DNA from: Symsagittifera roscoffensis | Taxonomy: Eukaryota > Xenacoelomorpha > Acoela > Convolutidae | Direction of reading: 5' to 3' | Length of the DNA stretch: 64,000 nucleotides | Assembly (NCBI RefSeq): GCF_963678635.1 | Contig: NC_087070.1 | Coordinates: 33,743,955 to 33,807,954 of the forward strand | In this document: one piece after another, positions 33,531-44,780 of the stretch | How the letters are laid out: every line of letters starts with the position of its first letter | Position numbering within the stretch: position 1 is the first letter of the stretch | Made by a program: the position numbers and the translations under genes | Notes under the pieces: generated by a model | Databases searched by the model: none | What the model was told of the DNA's origin: nothing | What the model saw: only the letters and a program-made list of their open reading frames with translations

Positions 33531-34291
33531 CAAATTGCCAAAGAACAAGATGAAAAAAGAACTTCTAAACGACGAAAAAAGAAGAAACAAAGAAGTGATG
33601 AAAGAGAAGAAATTAAAACTCAGAATTGTTTTGCATGTGACAAAAAACTCAAATGAGAAACGAAGCAACCAAGTTTGTTGCATTTATAAATTTGCATTTT
33701 GATTTTAGTTAGTTGCTTTAGAGACACTAACTCTTTATTTAGAAAGATCTGAGTGAAGAGTATATTTAAGTATTCCAGCTTGCATGATTGTTTTTAATCA
33801 ATTAGGACGACTGATCACTTTGTGGTGACATGAAAGGCCTGGGTAATCTCTTGAAGAGGGATATTGTTTTATTGTTCTTTCTAACCACAGAGTTTCTTAA
33901 TTTTAATATTCAGGACCAATAACCACTAATTTTCCGAGGGGAAGAAGCATAGCAGGATAATTTTAGCTTGTTGCTTGGTATGACTGTCCTTAAAAACACC
34001 TGAAACTAACATCTTTCAAAACCTAGGAGAAAAAGTTTTAAATCAGTGCATTGACATTAGAAGTAAGAAAAATTGTTTTTATCTTAAGTCCTATCCTCAA
34101 AAGTGCAGATTGGTGAAAGAATTTGGAAGGTTATAGTAGTGTAGTACGATGCCATTTATATTCTGCAGTGAGTCGATATGGCGTGGACAAAGTGATTTCG
34201 CGCATTTTGTAAATTCTGTTCGATGGCACTGTATCATTTTTCGAAGACTACGAGATTCAATGGGGGCATTGAACGGGATGTCCGAGGAGTA
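33531..34291 (+). other. 3' UTR of fragment C
   Basis: Colinear with 25269-26030 and almost full length. It ends CCGAGGAGTA before the LTR. No gene seen. Confidence 0.7.
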
Positions 34292-35194
34292 TGTGACATT
34301 CGACCAGATTTGACAAAAAGGCCATTTTGATTTATTAGCCGCTGACCTTGAGAATCGGCAGTTTTAGTAGATTAGCGACGTTATTTGAACGATTGAACAA
34401 ACTGTGAAGGTCAGAATATTCTGGTATTTTAAATTTTTAAAATTTAGATTGATGACGTCACATTTCTGAGAAATGCTGAAACTGCCATTCTGAAGAAAAT
34501 CAGAGAGAAAAACACAACAACAACGATTGTTGCGATAAAAACAACGACATGAAATAGAAAAAAAACGACAGAGTCTTAGCAGAGACTGCTCCGAGTTGTA
34601 ACGAGTGTGTCCCTAAAATCGTTACAAAGCCATTCACGCCAACGGTGAAGGGTGGTGGAACCGTGAATTCAGCCTTCTGGAGAGGAAACAAGAATGTTAT
34701 TTCCACGGATTCAGGAATCCGGAGGGGATTTGAGACTTGGACTCGAACTGATATAAACTAACTTTTAGCTTCCTGGAGATGTCCTGAAGTGAATTGCAAA
34801 CATCCAAATTTGTTTTCAGATCATGAGATGCCAGGAGTTGAGGGAAAGGGTTGATCCATCTTCGATAGAGATGATGATTTTTATCTACTGAACAAAAACA
34901 ATAGTAAAATAATAAATAGTAGTAGCCCTGTTTTTAGGAGTGACCTCGTGGTCTGGGAATACTGAGACCCAGCCATGAGCTCACTAAATTTGCATAAAGT
35001 AAGTTAATTTGAGCGTTCTGGTCGAAGTCGGAGAACAATAACGTTTTTGTCGACCCGATGTTGGAAAGATCACCAAAAGAACTGGCTTTGGTAGAGACGG
35101 TGAAATGCATGTAAAGCTTCGTTTAGACGCTGGCCAGTAGTTTTATAGCTTAGCTTTATTTTCCGTCGATATGTACTTCCGGGCGAATGTTGCA
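34292..35194 (+). repeat. LTR of fragment C (full length, 903 bp)
   Basis: TGTGACATTCGACCAG...GGGCGAATGTTGCA. It contains TGACGTCA (34453-34460) and the hairpin (about 34703-34727). From about 34560 to its end, and on through the spacer into the inverted LTR, it is nearly identical to 4750-5690. It forms the left arm of an LTR foldback with 35288-36181. Confidence 0.85.
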
Positions 35195-35287
35195 TATCTT
35201 AATTGAATGTTTTTTTTTACTTAAATGGGGGCCATAAAAGATGTCAGACATGCGGATTTGCTATGATAAGGGTTGTGGTTGGAAATT
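35195..35287. other. 93-bp loop between inverted LTRs
   Basis: Same sequence as 5408-5495 with small changes, such as an extra TTG near the right end. It separates 35194 and 35288, the 3' ends of two opposed LTRs, so the unit is a palindrome with a 93-bp centre. Confidence 0.7.
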
Positions 35288-36181
35288 TGTAACATTCGCC
35301 CGGAAGCACAAATCGACGGAAAAAAAAGCTAGGTTCTAAAACGACTGGCTAGTTTCTAAACACAGCTCCACATGCTTTTCATCGTCTCAGCCACAGCCAG
35401 TTCTTTTGGTGGTCTTTCTAACATCGAGTCGACAAAAACATTACTGTTTCCGGCTTCGATCAGAACTCTCTAATTAACTTATTTACATGCATAAATAGTG
35501 AGCTCATGGCTGAGTCTCAGTATCCCCAGACCACGATGTCACTCCTAAAAACAGGGCTACTACATATTTATCATATATTTGTTCAGTAGATCAAAATCAA
35601 CATCTCCTTCGAAGATGGATCAACTTTTTCCCTTAACCTAGCTTCACATAATCTGAAAATGATTTTAGATAATCTGAATACAAATCAGGACATGACCAAA
35701 AGTCAAAGTTCATAAAAGCAGAGAGTTACAGATTTCTCCCGAGACCCATCCGGATTCTAGAATCCGGACAAGTAACAGTCTTACTTCTTCCCGGAAGGCT
35801 CGACACGTCGTTCCAATACACTTGCAGGTTCTCGGGATTCGTGTTGTAACGATTGAAGCGGCACAACCGTTACAACTCGGAATGGTCTTCTGATAGTAGT
35901 TTTCTGCTTCAATCTCGATCTGTATCGCACAATTGTCTTTCACCGTTTTTCTCAACGACCTCTGTTGTTGTGTTTTTCGATGTTTCAATTGTCGCGAAAT
36001 CTCAAATTGTTACGTGTCGTTTATGCTCAAATCGAAATTTTGAAAATTAGATTGTCCGGCCAAATTAACCATTCCTGATTTGTTAAACTGAACAATTAAC
36101 ACCGTTAACTCGTAAAAGCCATCAATCTTCCCAGACAGATGTAAGAAACTTGCATTTTGACAAATTTTGGTCGATGTCACA
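35288..36181 (-). repeat. Minus-strand LTR (full length, 894 bp)
   Basis: It starts TGTAACATTCGCCCGG and ends GGTCGATGTCACA, with one base lost compared with TCGAATGTCACA. Its right half is of the element 2 5' LTR subtype, like 28680-29302. Its left part matches 5496-5692. It holds the hairpin variant at 35744-35770. Confidence 0.85.
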
Positions 36182-36382
36182 TACCCCCGAACATCCCGAC
36201 CAATGTCCTCATTGAGTCACGTAGTCTTCATCAAAATGGTACAGTGCCATCGAACAGAATTTACAAAATGCATCAAATCAGTTTTATCCACATCACATCG
36301 ACTCACTGAAGAATACAAATGACATCATACTACACTATTATAGCCTTCCAAATTCTTTCACTAATCTGCACTTTCGAGGATA
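36182..36382 (-). other. Inverted end of a 3' UTR
   Basis: A second copy of the arrangement at 29303-29503: the last 200 bp of the 3' UTR in reverse, followed by a plus-strand LTR start at 36383. Confidence 0.75.
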
Positions 36383-37028
36383 TGTGACATTCGACCAAGC
36401 TGTGTCAAAATTCAATTTCGAATTCGAAATTTAATTGATGCATCAGACCGAAAAGATTGATGGTTTTAATCAGTTATAGGTCTTAATCGTTCGTTCTGAC
36501 AAATTCGGAAGTGTTAATTTAATAGTTAAAAAATAGTTTTCAAATAAAGACACGTCACGACCTCGACATTTCGCACCAACTGAAACGGCGAAACACAACA
36601 ACGACAAGTTTCTCAGAGAGAACAACTATATTCGTTGAAAGAGACGAAGTTAACAAAACAAATTGGAACAGCAGTTAAAGTTTTGAAGACCATTCCGAGT
36701 TGTAACTATTGTGCAGTTACAATCGTTACAAGGCAATTCCCCGAACCAGGAAGGGTGTTGGGACGACGTGTCCAGCCTTCGGGAAAGAAATAAGAACGTT
36801 ATTTCACCGGATTCCAGAATCCGGAAGGGTCTCGAGAGATAACTTAAACATTATTTCAACAAGCTTTTAGCTTCCTGAAGATGTCCTGAGTTGAAATGAA
36901 AATCTCCAAATTTGTTTTCAGCCATGAGATCACTAATGTTGCATGTAAGTAACATAATTTGAGCGTTCTGGTCGAATCCAGAGAACAGTAACGGTTTTGT
37001 CGACCCGATGTTAGAAAGATCACCAAAA
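36383..37028 (+). repeat. LTR, 3' truncated, subtype of the element 2 3' LTRs
   Basis: It starts TGTGACATTCGACCAAGCTG and follows the 57757 and 59088 LTRs (GTGTCAAAAT, TTCGAATTCGAA). It contains the hairpin at about 36816-36840 with the GGAAGGGTCTC tail. It ends near 37028 (GATCACCAAAAGA) where inverted ORF3 sequence begins. Confidence 0.8.
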
Positions 37029-37367
37029 GATCACCTGCGGTTCGTTCCCATAAAGGCTGACGGGGAGTCCAGCTTGGAAGTATCCTCGCCGGCTGGCTCA
37101 GTCGTCTCCAACGCATCCGCGCCGCTTTCAAAATCACTGAGGAAATTGAAGTCTAGGCTGGATACACCTCCTGTCGATGCCTTATCGTCTTCGTTCTCGG
37201 CCTGATCGGGTTCCTGTTGCATAGGTTCCTCCGATCGACGGCTTCCTCCCTGTCCATCCTCTCCTTCTGATTCCTCTTTCGAATTTGAGGGCCCTTGCTC
37301 TTCCCTTCTGGCCCCTTCCGGAAATTTCCGCATGACTAGCCTGCCAGCTGACTGATCTTCTTCCTCT
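37029..37367 (-). pseudogene. Fragment D: inverted ORF3 acidic-linker piece
   Basis: On the minus strand it reads the acidic linker (MRKFPEGARREEQGPSN, then EEPMQQEPDQAENEDDKAS, then SLDFNFLSDFESGADA). It matches 21375-21690 and 29540-29850. It is closer to element 1 at ESGADALETTEP, and closer to fragment C in its first part (RKFPEGARREEQ, EGEDGQGG). Only about 340 bp remain. Confidence 0.85.
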
Positions 37368-37384
37368 CTTGGTCGAATGTCACA
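37368..37384 (-). repeat. 17-bp inverted LTR stub, mirror of 29504-29520
   Basis: CTTGGTCGAATGTCACA is the reverse complement of the stub at 29504-29520 and has the same neighbours in inverted order (ORF3 on one side, 3' UTR end on the other). Confidence 0.8.
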
Positions 37385-37585
37385 TATCCTCGAAAGTGCA
37401 GATTAGTGAAAGAATTTGGAAGGCTATAATAGTGTAGTGTGATGTCAATTGTATTCTGCAGTGAGTCGATGTGATGTGGATAAAAGTGATTTGATGCATT
37501 TTGTAAATTCTGTTCGATGGCACTGTACCGTTTTGATGAAGACTACGTGACTCAATGAGGACATTGACCGGGCTGTTCTGGGGTA
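37385..37585 (+). other. End of a 3' UTR preceding the LTR of element 2
   Basis: About 200 bp, from TATCCTCGAAAGTGCAGATT to GTTCTGGGGTA, matching the last 200 bp of the element 3' UTR in plus orientation. It abuts the LTR at 37586. Its presence upstream of the 5' LTR shows that the left boundary of element 2 is a rearrangement and not a clean insertion site. Confidence 0.75.
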
Positions 37586-38457
37586 TGTGACATTCGACTA
37601 AAATTTGTCAAAATGCAAGTTTCTTACATCTGTCTGGGAAGATTGATGGCTTTTACGAGTTAACGGTGTTAATTGTTCAGTTTAACAAATCAGGAATGGT
37701 TAATTTGGCCTGACAATCTGATTTTCAAAACTTCGATTTGAGCATGAACGACACGTAACAATTTGAGATTTCGCGACAATTGAAACGTCGAAAAACACAA
37801 CAACAGAGGTCGTTGAGAAAAACGGTGAACGGCAATTGTGCGATACAGATCGAGATTGAAGCAGAAAACAACTATCAGAAGACCATTCCGAGTTATAACG
37901 GTTGTGCCGCTTCAATCGTTACAACACGAATCCCGAGAACCTGGAAGTGTATTGGAAAGACGTGTCAAGCCTTCCGGGAAGAAGTAAGAGTGTTATTTGT
38001 CCGGATTCCAGAATCCGGAGGGGTCTCGGGAGAAATCTGTAACTCTCTGCTTTTATGAACTTTTAGCTTCTGGTCATGTCCTGAATTGTATTAAGATGAT
38101 CTAATTTCTATTTCAGATTATGTGAAGCTAGGTGTTAAGGGAAAAAGTTGATCCATACTGAACACTATCTACTGAACAAAAACAATAGTAAAATGATAAA
38201 GAAGTAATAGCCCTGTTTTAATAGTGACTTCGTGGTCTGGGGAAACTGAGACCCAGCCATGCGCTCACTATTTTTGCAAATAATTAAGTTAATTGGAGCG
38301 TTCTGATCGAAGCCGGAAACAGTAACGTTTTTTTTGTCGACCCGATGTTAGAAAGACCATCAAAAGAACTGGCTATGGCAGAGACGGCAAAAAGTAGGTA
38401 GAGCTGTGTTTAGACGCTAGCCAGTCGTTTTAGGGTCGTTTCCGAGCGAATGTTACA
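37586..38457 (+). repeat. 5' LTR of element 2 (872 bp)
   Basis: TGTGACATTCGACTAAAATT...GAGCGAATGTTACA. It lacks the TGACGTCA octamer of the element 1 LTRs but keeps the hairpin (38000-38024, CCGGATTCCAGAATCCGG with GAGGGGTC). It is the same subtype as the inverted LTRs at 28680-29302 and 35288-36181. Confidence 0.85.
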
Positions 38458-38469
38458 TAGATGTTTTTA

Positions 38470-38486
38470 TGGGGCTCTTGGGTGTG
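38470..38486 (+). other. Possible primer-binding site
   Basis: TGGGGCTCTTGGGTGTG starts with the TGG expected of a tRNA-complementary primer site and is conserved with element A (TGGCGCTCCTGGGTG, minus strand from 3101). It lies 12 bp from the LTR end, further than usual, and I cannot name the tRNA. Confidence 0.3.
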
Positions 38487-39547
38487 ATTCTTTTTTAACA
38501 TCATGACCGGTAGAACCGTTAACGAGCACTCAGCGCCGAGCGGATGCTCATAGCAAGGCCCTAACCACCGGGGCGGAAAGGTAGCTTGGAACGCGGAAAC
38601 CTTCCGGATTCCCGTGAATAGCTTTTTAACCTAGTTAAGACCGAAATTTCACATACCAGGAATGGTGGGGAGATTGGACGTCCCTTCGTTCCCTGAAAAA
38701 TTTAAAATGAAAAAAATTTGAAATTTATGCGTTAGGACAATAAAAATTGTTGTTCGGACAATGTTCACTAGTGAATTGACAGGTTTTAAAACCCGTTTGC
38801 CGATAACCTTCCGGGTTACAGTGAAATCGAACTTAACGTGTTTGATTTATTGAATTCATCAATCCGGAAGGGTCCAAATAGCATTGTTTTTGGCAAATTT
38901 TTTTAGCTGGAACGTTTTAGATTGGGTCTTTTGCATTGAACTAGAAGAGTATAAGCCTTTTGAGCTCGGATCAATAATTTTTAGGTCGAAAAGATAAGAA
39001 TTGCAAAAAAAAGTTAGGCGGAACCTACAAGAGAGAGAATTTTTTGGCTTTAGAAAAAAGATGTTTTGGTTATTAACTTTAGCACAACTGATTAGATCCA
39101 GTTGATTTTGGTACCATTAGATCAGAAATTAGATGAGCTTACTCATAAAACCTTGAATTATTCAAAAAAATAAGCGTGAAATTTTTTTAAGATTAATTTT
39201 AGCAATATTACTAATTTGTGAGGGTAGACCGTTCAGGTTTCGTAAAACTTTTTTGGAAAGCTATTATACCCCTACCAAAGGGTAATTACGCTTGAATAAG
39301 GCAATTTTACGCTGTTCTAGACAAAAAGGGAGGGCTAAGGAATTCAGAAAACTATAGTCGAGTAGAAACTAGGCTAGTTATAAGACCCTTCACGGTTAAG
39401 GAGAAATGTCAAATAAGCAGCTTGGCTTCGATCTGGAAGGGTCTAGGGACGGAAAAAACACGCTTCCTAGTTAGTTCCTACAGCATAATAGCATCGGAGA
39501 ACGTATCCGGAAGGTTCACGGGTGAGATTTTCAAAAGTCCCGTAAAA

Positions 39548-39738
39548 GTTATTTTTGCCAATCCGGAAGGGCCCAATTTTGCCAATCAGGAGGGGTCACA
39601 ATTTTGCCAATCCGGAAGGGTCCTACTTTTGCAAATCTAGAGGGGTTCTAATTTTGCCAATCCGGAAGGGTCCAATTCTTTGCCAATCTCGAAGGGACCC
39701 AATTTTGCCAATCCGGAAGGGTCCTATTTTTGTCAAGA
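39548..39738 (+). repeat. Leader minisatellite of element 2, about 8 units
   Basis: Units read TTTTGCCAATCCGGAAGGGT with C-rich ends and have variants CAGGAGGGGTC and TAGAGGGGTTC. The A in GGAAGGG is common here, while element A favours GGAGGGG. Confidence 0.9.
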
Positions 39739-40542
39739 CTTAAGTAGACAAAAGAAAAATAAATAGTGAAAGGTATTAGGTTATTAGAGTCAGGCTAGGA
39801 ACCAGTGACTCCATTGGTTACTTGCCTTTTATAGAAGACCATTGGTTATTTTATATTTTATAGACTCCATTGGTTACTTGCCTTTTATAGAAGACCAGAC
39901 TACAACTGAACAAGTCTAAGCCCGGATATTCGCGACACTAAGTCTAAATTGAACAAGAGTTTGTCACTGATTTGTGTGGATTGAAATTCAAAACATTTTT
40001 TTGAAAAGTGATTGCGTTGAGGGTTTTAGTAGTTCTAGCTCGGGCAATCCAAAGGCAGATAGGTAACACGGGACCCGGTGGGTGCAATGGACGTCCACTT
40101 GAGAAAATTAATTTTTCAAGTTTTGTTTGTTCGTTGCGGCACCGAACAGGGAAAGTTCTTTCTTTAGAAACAAGTTCGACTAATGTATTGCGACTAACTA
40201 AAGTACAAAATCCATACGTTTTGAATTGAAAATAATTTTTTCTTTCTTCGTTTTTGGTTTTAAATCAATAATATCTGTTCTTGATTGGGCAGTGAGTACA
40301 CTATTGTTCAAAAATATTGATATCATCAGACTGAGCTAGCTTCATATCTCTACCACCAATAATCGATCATTGTAAATAAATTGTATATACGCTGTACTGT
40401 GATAATACACACGTTTTCGTGGTCACTTTTAAGGTGGAACTTTTGGAATTTGTTGTGTTTTGTTATTATTATCAGTAGTCAAACAATAAGGACACTAGCA
40501 ATCGAACTGAGAGTATAGGTAGTAAAATGTGATAAATCGAAG

Positions 40543-43500
40543 ACGAGTCTAGACAAGTCAAGGATACCTAAAAAAGTGATAGCTCTAGGAAATTTATAGC
40601 AGAGAAACAAAGAAAAGCAACGAACGGCCCTTTTGTGGAAAGGATCGCACGAGCCCGCACCGACAAAGGGAAGAAAGTTTCAGGCCAAATGGTTGAAACC
40701 AGGGTCAAAAGACCTCCGAAGGACAAAAGGCAATGTTAGAAGTATAGGTCCATCCGGACCCTGCCATGGATGACAACCGAGAGGGACATGGACCGGAAGG
40801 GAGTGGAAACAGAAGATTGGCGAGTGAATCTACTTCGGTAGAATAAGGCCAAGATTTTGCCACTTCCACCGGGACTCTAGACCGAGAAGAGATGTCGGCA
40901 CTGCCCGACATCTCTACTGAAAACGTGGCTGCTACAAGATCACCCACAGACAACACTATGATGCATGGTGTGACGAAGAAACCGGGTACGACCTCCTCGT
41001 TTTCAGAAAGAGTGAAAAACAATTTGGGAAATTTCTTTCCATTTACCATGGGAGCGGGTACATGGTAAATGGGAGCGATGAAGCAGAAACCCAGGAAGAG
41101 GAGGAGGACGACGACGAACAAGATGACTTCGGATCTCAAGTCAGCCTCAATAGTTCGACTCAGGAAAACGATGCATACACCGATAGAGAAATTGGCTCTA
41201 TGGACCAATTTGGTAAAGTCAGGACCTTAACCAAGACCACAAAGAGATCAGGCCAGTCAGGAGACTTTGTGAGTATGAGGAATTCGGAAATGCGAACTGG
41301 GAAGAACAAAAATACAGGGCTATGTAACCCACCTGCGGATCCAGGAGTGGATAATGAAGAGACGTCGAGACAGAGAATCAATACCCGAGTCTCGACCAGC
41401 ACCAAGCTACCTGGAATCGATAGGGTGACACCACCACTTGTGATGCCATTAGTGGACAACGGAGCATCAATCGAAGAAGCCTGACCAACATAGTGGGCAG
41501 CATAGGAGAACAAAACGAACAGATGTCCTTAAGATTGAGTGAACTAGAGAGAGCAGTTCACGTCGAGAGAGAAAGCCTGCGGGAAGAGATCAACCGCAAC
41601 AGACAAGAAGTCAGCAGAAGTGAAAAACGCTTGAAGGAGAGAACGGATGAACACTTGGTCAAACACTTGTCACGAATGGCAAGGGAAGCTGAGCAGAGAG
41701 AGTTACGATTGAGAGATGACTGGGCGAAGTTGAGAGTTCAACAAGAGCAGACTCTTGGGACTCTTGACACGAAGATAGACGCGATGATGGAGAGGCGAAC
41801 TCAGGCTAACATGAATAGGTTGGATGGGCTACTAAGCAGCAGGAGTGGATCGAAGAATGGGGAACCGAACTCAGGAGAACCCAGCAGGGAGCCGAGAGTG
41901 AATTTCAATGAACAACCCAATAGGAGAAGGACATATCGATCCACTAGAGGAAGAGGCAGTTCATCCAGCTATGCCACAGGGGACAATAGGCCACGGGGCC
42001 CAAACATCAGAAAAATTTCGACTGGCAACAGACCGACCTCAAATGAACGACCGACGCAAGACACACATGCGACTGGGAGATGGGATTCCAGGAACTGGAG
42101 TCAAGCGAATCATAGAAGAAGTCATCCCAGCGATTCGGACAGAAGAGAAAATCCAGGGCCTCTATCAGGGGGCAATGATGCTCAAGCGGGGCATTCAAGG
42201 GACGCGGCATCAATAGCCACAGCCTTTGAACCTCTGAACAGGTCCTTGAAAACGTCCCTTACGAGGTTATTGAAAACCAGTGAACGCAGTGAAAAGTCCA
42301 GAAGGGTTTTTAAGAAACCAAGACGCTAAAAACAGGAATCTGATGGCTGTATTGATACCTGGATAGACGTGATGAAACTGCATTTTGAAGAGGAGGACTT
42401 GAAAGAAAGACAAGAATGCAGTGCGGTCACCAGCAACCTGGAAGGGACAGCCCTAAACTGCGTGATGGCCATAAAGCAATACCAGCGGGATACAGCTGAG
42501 AAAATCTTTGAAATCTTGTTAAATCGTTTTGGCTCAGGAGTATGAGAACTCAAAGCGATGATGCGCTTCGAGAAACGGAGGCAACGTGAACACGAGAAGA
42601 TAGACATGTTTCTAGTTGATTTGGAGATGTTTAGAAGGCGTAGCCAACCAGATAAGTCAAACAGAAGGGTGAACCTGGCAGTAGCCTCAAAATTCATCGA
42701 TGGCGTGAAAAATGCGCCAACACCAGAGGAGTTGAGACTCAAGTCAAAGGATTATCTTTTACTAAAACCCCCATTGAGATCTGGCTATTACAAAATTAAT
42801 TATGGCAAAAACAATTATAGCTAACCAGGGTAACAATTGGTACAAACCAAGGGACAATATGGACAAGAGACGCTCTTGTGCAAATTGCAGTTCGACGGAC
42901 CATCATGTGTCAGCATGCCCAACCGACAAACAAGGCATGAAAGCAATAGGCTTTAGCCTCGAGGATGAAGATGCATCAGAGGTCGATCATGAAGGTTTCA
43001 TGAGGGGAGTAATTGCGAAATTCGGCCCAAGGTGTTTCTTTTGTAACTTAGAAGGTCATTTTAAATCGGATTATCCACAATTCTGGGATGCTGTGGCGGA
43101 CATCAAGCATCCAAGGCATGAGGAAGCTTTAACGGGTGTGAAAGCCAGCAAGGCTCGCCTGTTGAGTGAAGCCGAGGCACGCAGAAAGGGAAAACCGCAA
43201 GAGCTGGCAACAGAGAAGATGCAGGCAGTAACGGAAGAGATAAGTGAACCGGAACCGTTGACTGCGGCAGATGACTTCAAGATCGACTATAGGGCAGGCG
43301 CGAGGGATGCTCTAAACAGAGTCCAGCAAGAGTTGGTGACGAAGGAGATCGAACAAAAAGAGAAGTTCGAACTAGAGAATGAGAAAATTCAGGAGAAGCT
43401 TAACGCCTTCGAGGCATCATATGTCAAAGAAACGAAAGCACCAAGCAGTTTGAGCATGAAACTAAACGTGATCTCTGGGCAGACGTACGGAACGGTGCCA

Positions 43501-43800
43501 CAAGGAAGCAGAACACAGTCAATAATTTCAGTTGCGGGACATCAGGTGATCAGGAACATAAGTGAGCCCTCAGAGTTCACTATGATGCATTTAGACACAT
43601 ATGCAGATTATCTGACACAGGTGGAGCCAAGCACTGAGTCGATGGCTGTGCGAGCGTTGTTGACAACGGATGACCCTCGAACAAAGAAACTCCACGGACG
43701 CTACGTGGAAGTCTACGGACCTTAACAAAACGTTGAACGTTGACGGGATAAGTATCTACACTAGGACTTACGTCACAACAGATAGTGACCAAATGGGGCA
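40543..43800 (+). pseudogene. gag: gag of element 2 (broken, start codon lost)
   Basis: The position of the gag start reads ACG at 40543 in place of ATG, followed by the same SLDKSRIPK codons. Pieces: 41062-41484, 41493-42329, 42558-42824 and 42802-43725. Order as in element 1: Ser/acidic region, coiled coil (about 41500-41830), RG-rich tract (about 41930-41980), capsid (about 42330-42780), and two zinc knuckles. The first, CANCSSTDHHVSAC, is complete here (about 42880-42920), and the second is CFFCNLEGHFKSD followed by Tyr where the last Cys should be (about 43035-43073). About 50 bp of the capsid's end is missing near 42712 compared with element 1. Confidence 0.85.
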
Positions 43801-43860
43801 GATCTATTTGGGTCAGGAAGAACTTAAGGTCCGCAGAATCGGCCATGATGCCATGATGCC

Positions 43861-44214
43861 ATGATGGAGCAAGATGCAGTACTTATAGGGTACGAGGCAT
43901 TTATGACTGCACATCTACTAGACACCAATGGGAAGAAAATTGGAGTAACAGGACTACTGGATACAGAAGCAGTGGTAAGCGTGATGCCAATAAAGACTTG
44001 GGAAAGAATGGGCTTCACGAGGGAAGATCTAAATCCAAAGAACCTCAGATTGGCAGCCGCCAACCGCGGAGTAATCTACCTGGCCGGAAGGACACCAATA
44101 ACGGTCCTTCACATGGGAGGACGCGATCTTTGGATGAGCTTCCTGGTGGTGAGAACTAAGACGACCCAGACCAATTCATCTTGGGCCGTGATCTTGTCCG
44201 GAATTTCGATATGA
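43861..44214 (+). pseudogene. Aspartic protease of element 2 (active site DTE)
   Basis: An open piece of 117 codons holding the whole protease core: LLDTEAVVSVMP (43954-43989) and then the flap side with NLRLAAANRGVIYLAGRTPI. The catalytic triplet is DTE (GAA at 43966-43968), where element 1 keeps DTG. A Gly-to-Glu change here should abolish activity. The C-terminal part after about 44155 is frameshifted; the GRDF-like end (FILGRDFVRNFD in element 1) is out of frame. Confidence 0.8.
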
Positions 44215-44780
44215 TGATTGACTTGAACAACGGCCTAATAAGGATTAGAAACCCGCACCGGAAGTATGTTAAGAAACCAGTTAATAGGATAATAATTGAG
44301 AAAACAAGGTACCAATTTTTTTAGATAGAAAGGTAAAATTTTAGCCGGGACAAGCTGTAATTGCAATTTTTAGGATTAGAAAATCTTTAAGTGATAGTAA
44401 ACAGGTTTGTCTGGTACCCAACCCAAGTAGTCAAAACTCGGTGAGTTTAAGACGGAGCTTTTCAGTAACACGAAGCGGGCTGTGTGCCAGTGTGTTGATG
44501 AACAGACTGGACACCATGGTTACGATCCAGCGTGGAAAGAATCTTGGCTACGCACTGCCAATGAAAACCGACTATGAAGATACACAAAACTTGAAGAGAT
44601 ATAATGTGAAAGACTGCCCAAATCATGCGGATAAGGATAAAATTTTAAAGAGAATTGATGAATATGAATCTGTCATTAAACTGTTTTCAATGAAATCTGA
44701 AACGAATAATCGCTTGTCCAGCTAAGCGATTTTTCTGGAACACCCCTCGTCATATGAACTAGACTCCGACAAAACGGTTT
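44215..44780 (+). pseudogene. Protease-RT linker of element 2
   Basis: It contains a 94-codon open piece (44441-44725) with VTIQRGKNLGYALPMKTDYE and KDCPNHADKDKIL. It is better preserved than in element 1 (11881-12422). It precedes RT in the usual order. Confidence 0.6.

Larger units (their letters stand above)
38458..40542 (+). other. Leader (5' UTR) of element 2
   Basis: It starts TAGATGTTTTTATGGGGCTC directly after the LTR, as in element A on the minus strand. It is shorter than the others: near 38690 it skips roughly 0.75 kb present in element A (about 2095-2880). It contains the minisatellite at 39548-39738 and a near-tandem doubling of ACTCCATTGGTTACTTGCCT (about 39807 and 39867). No supported gene. 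Confidence 0.7.
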
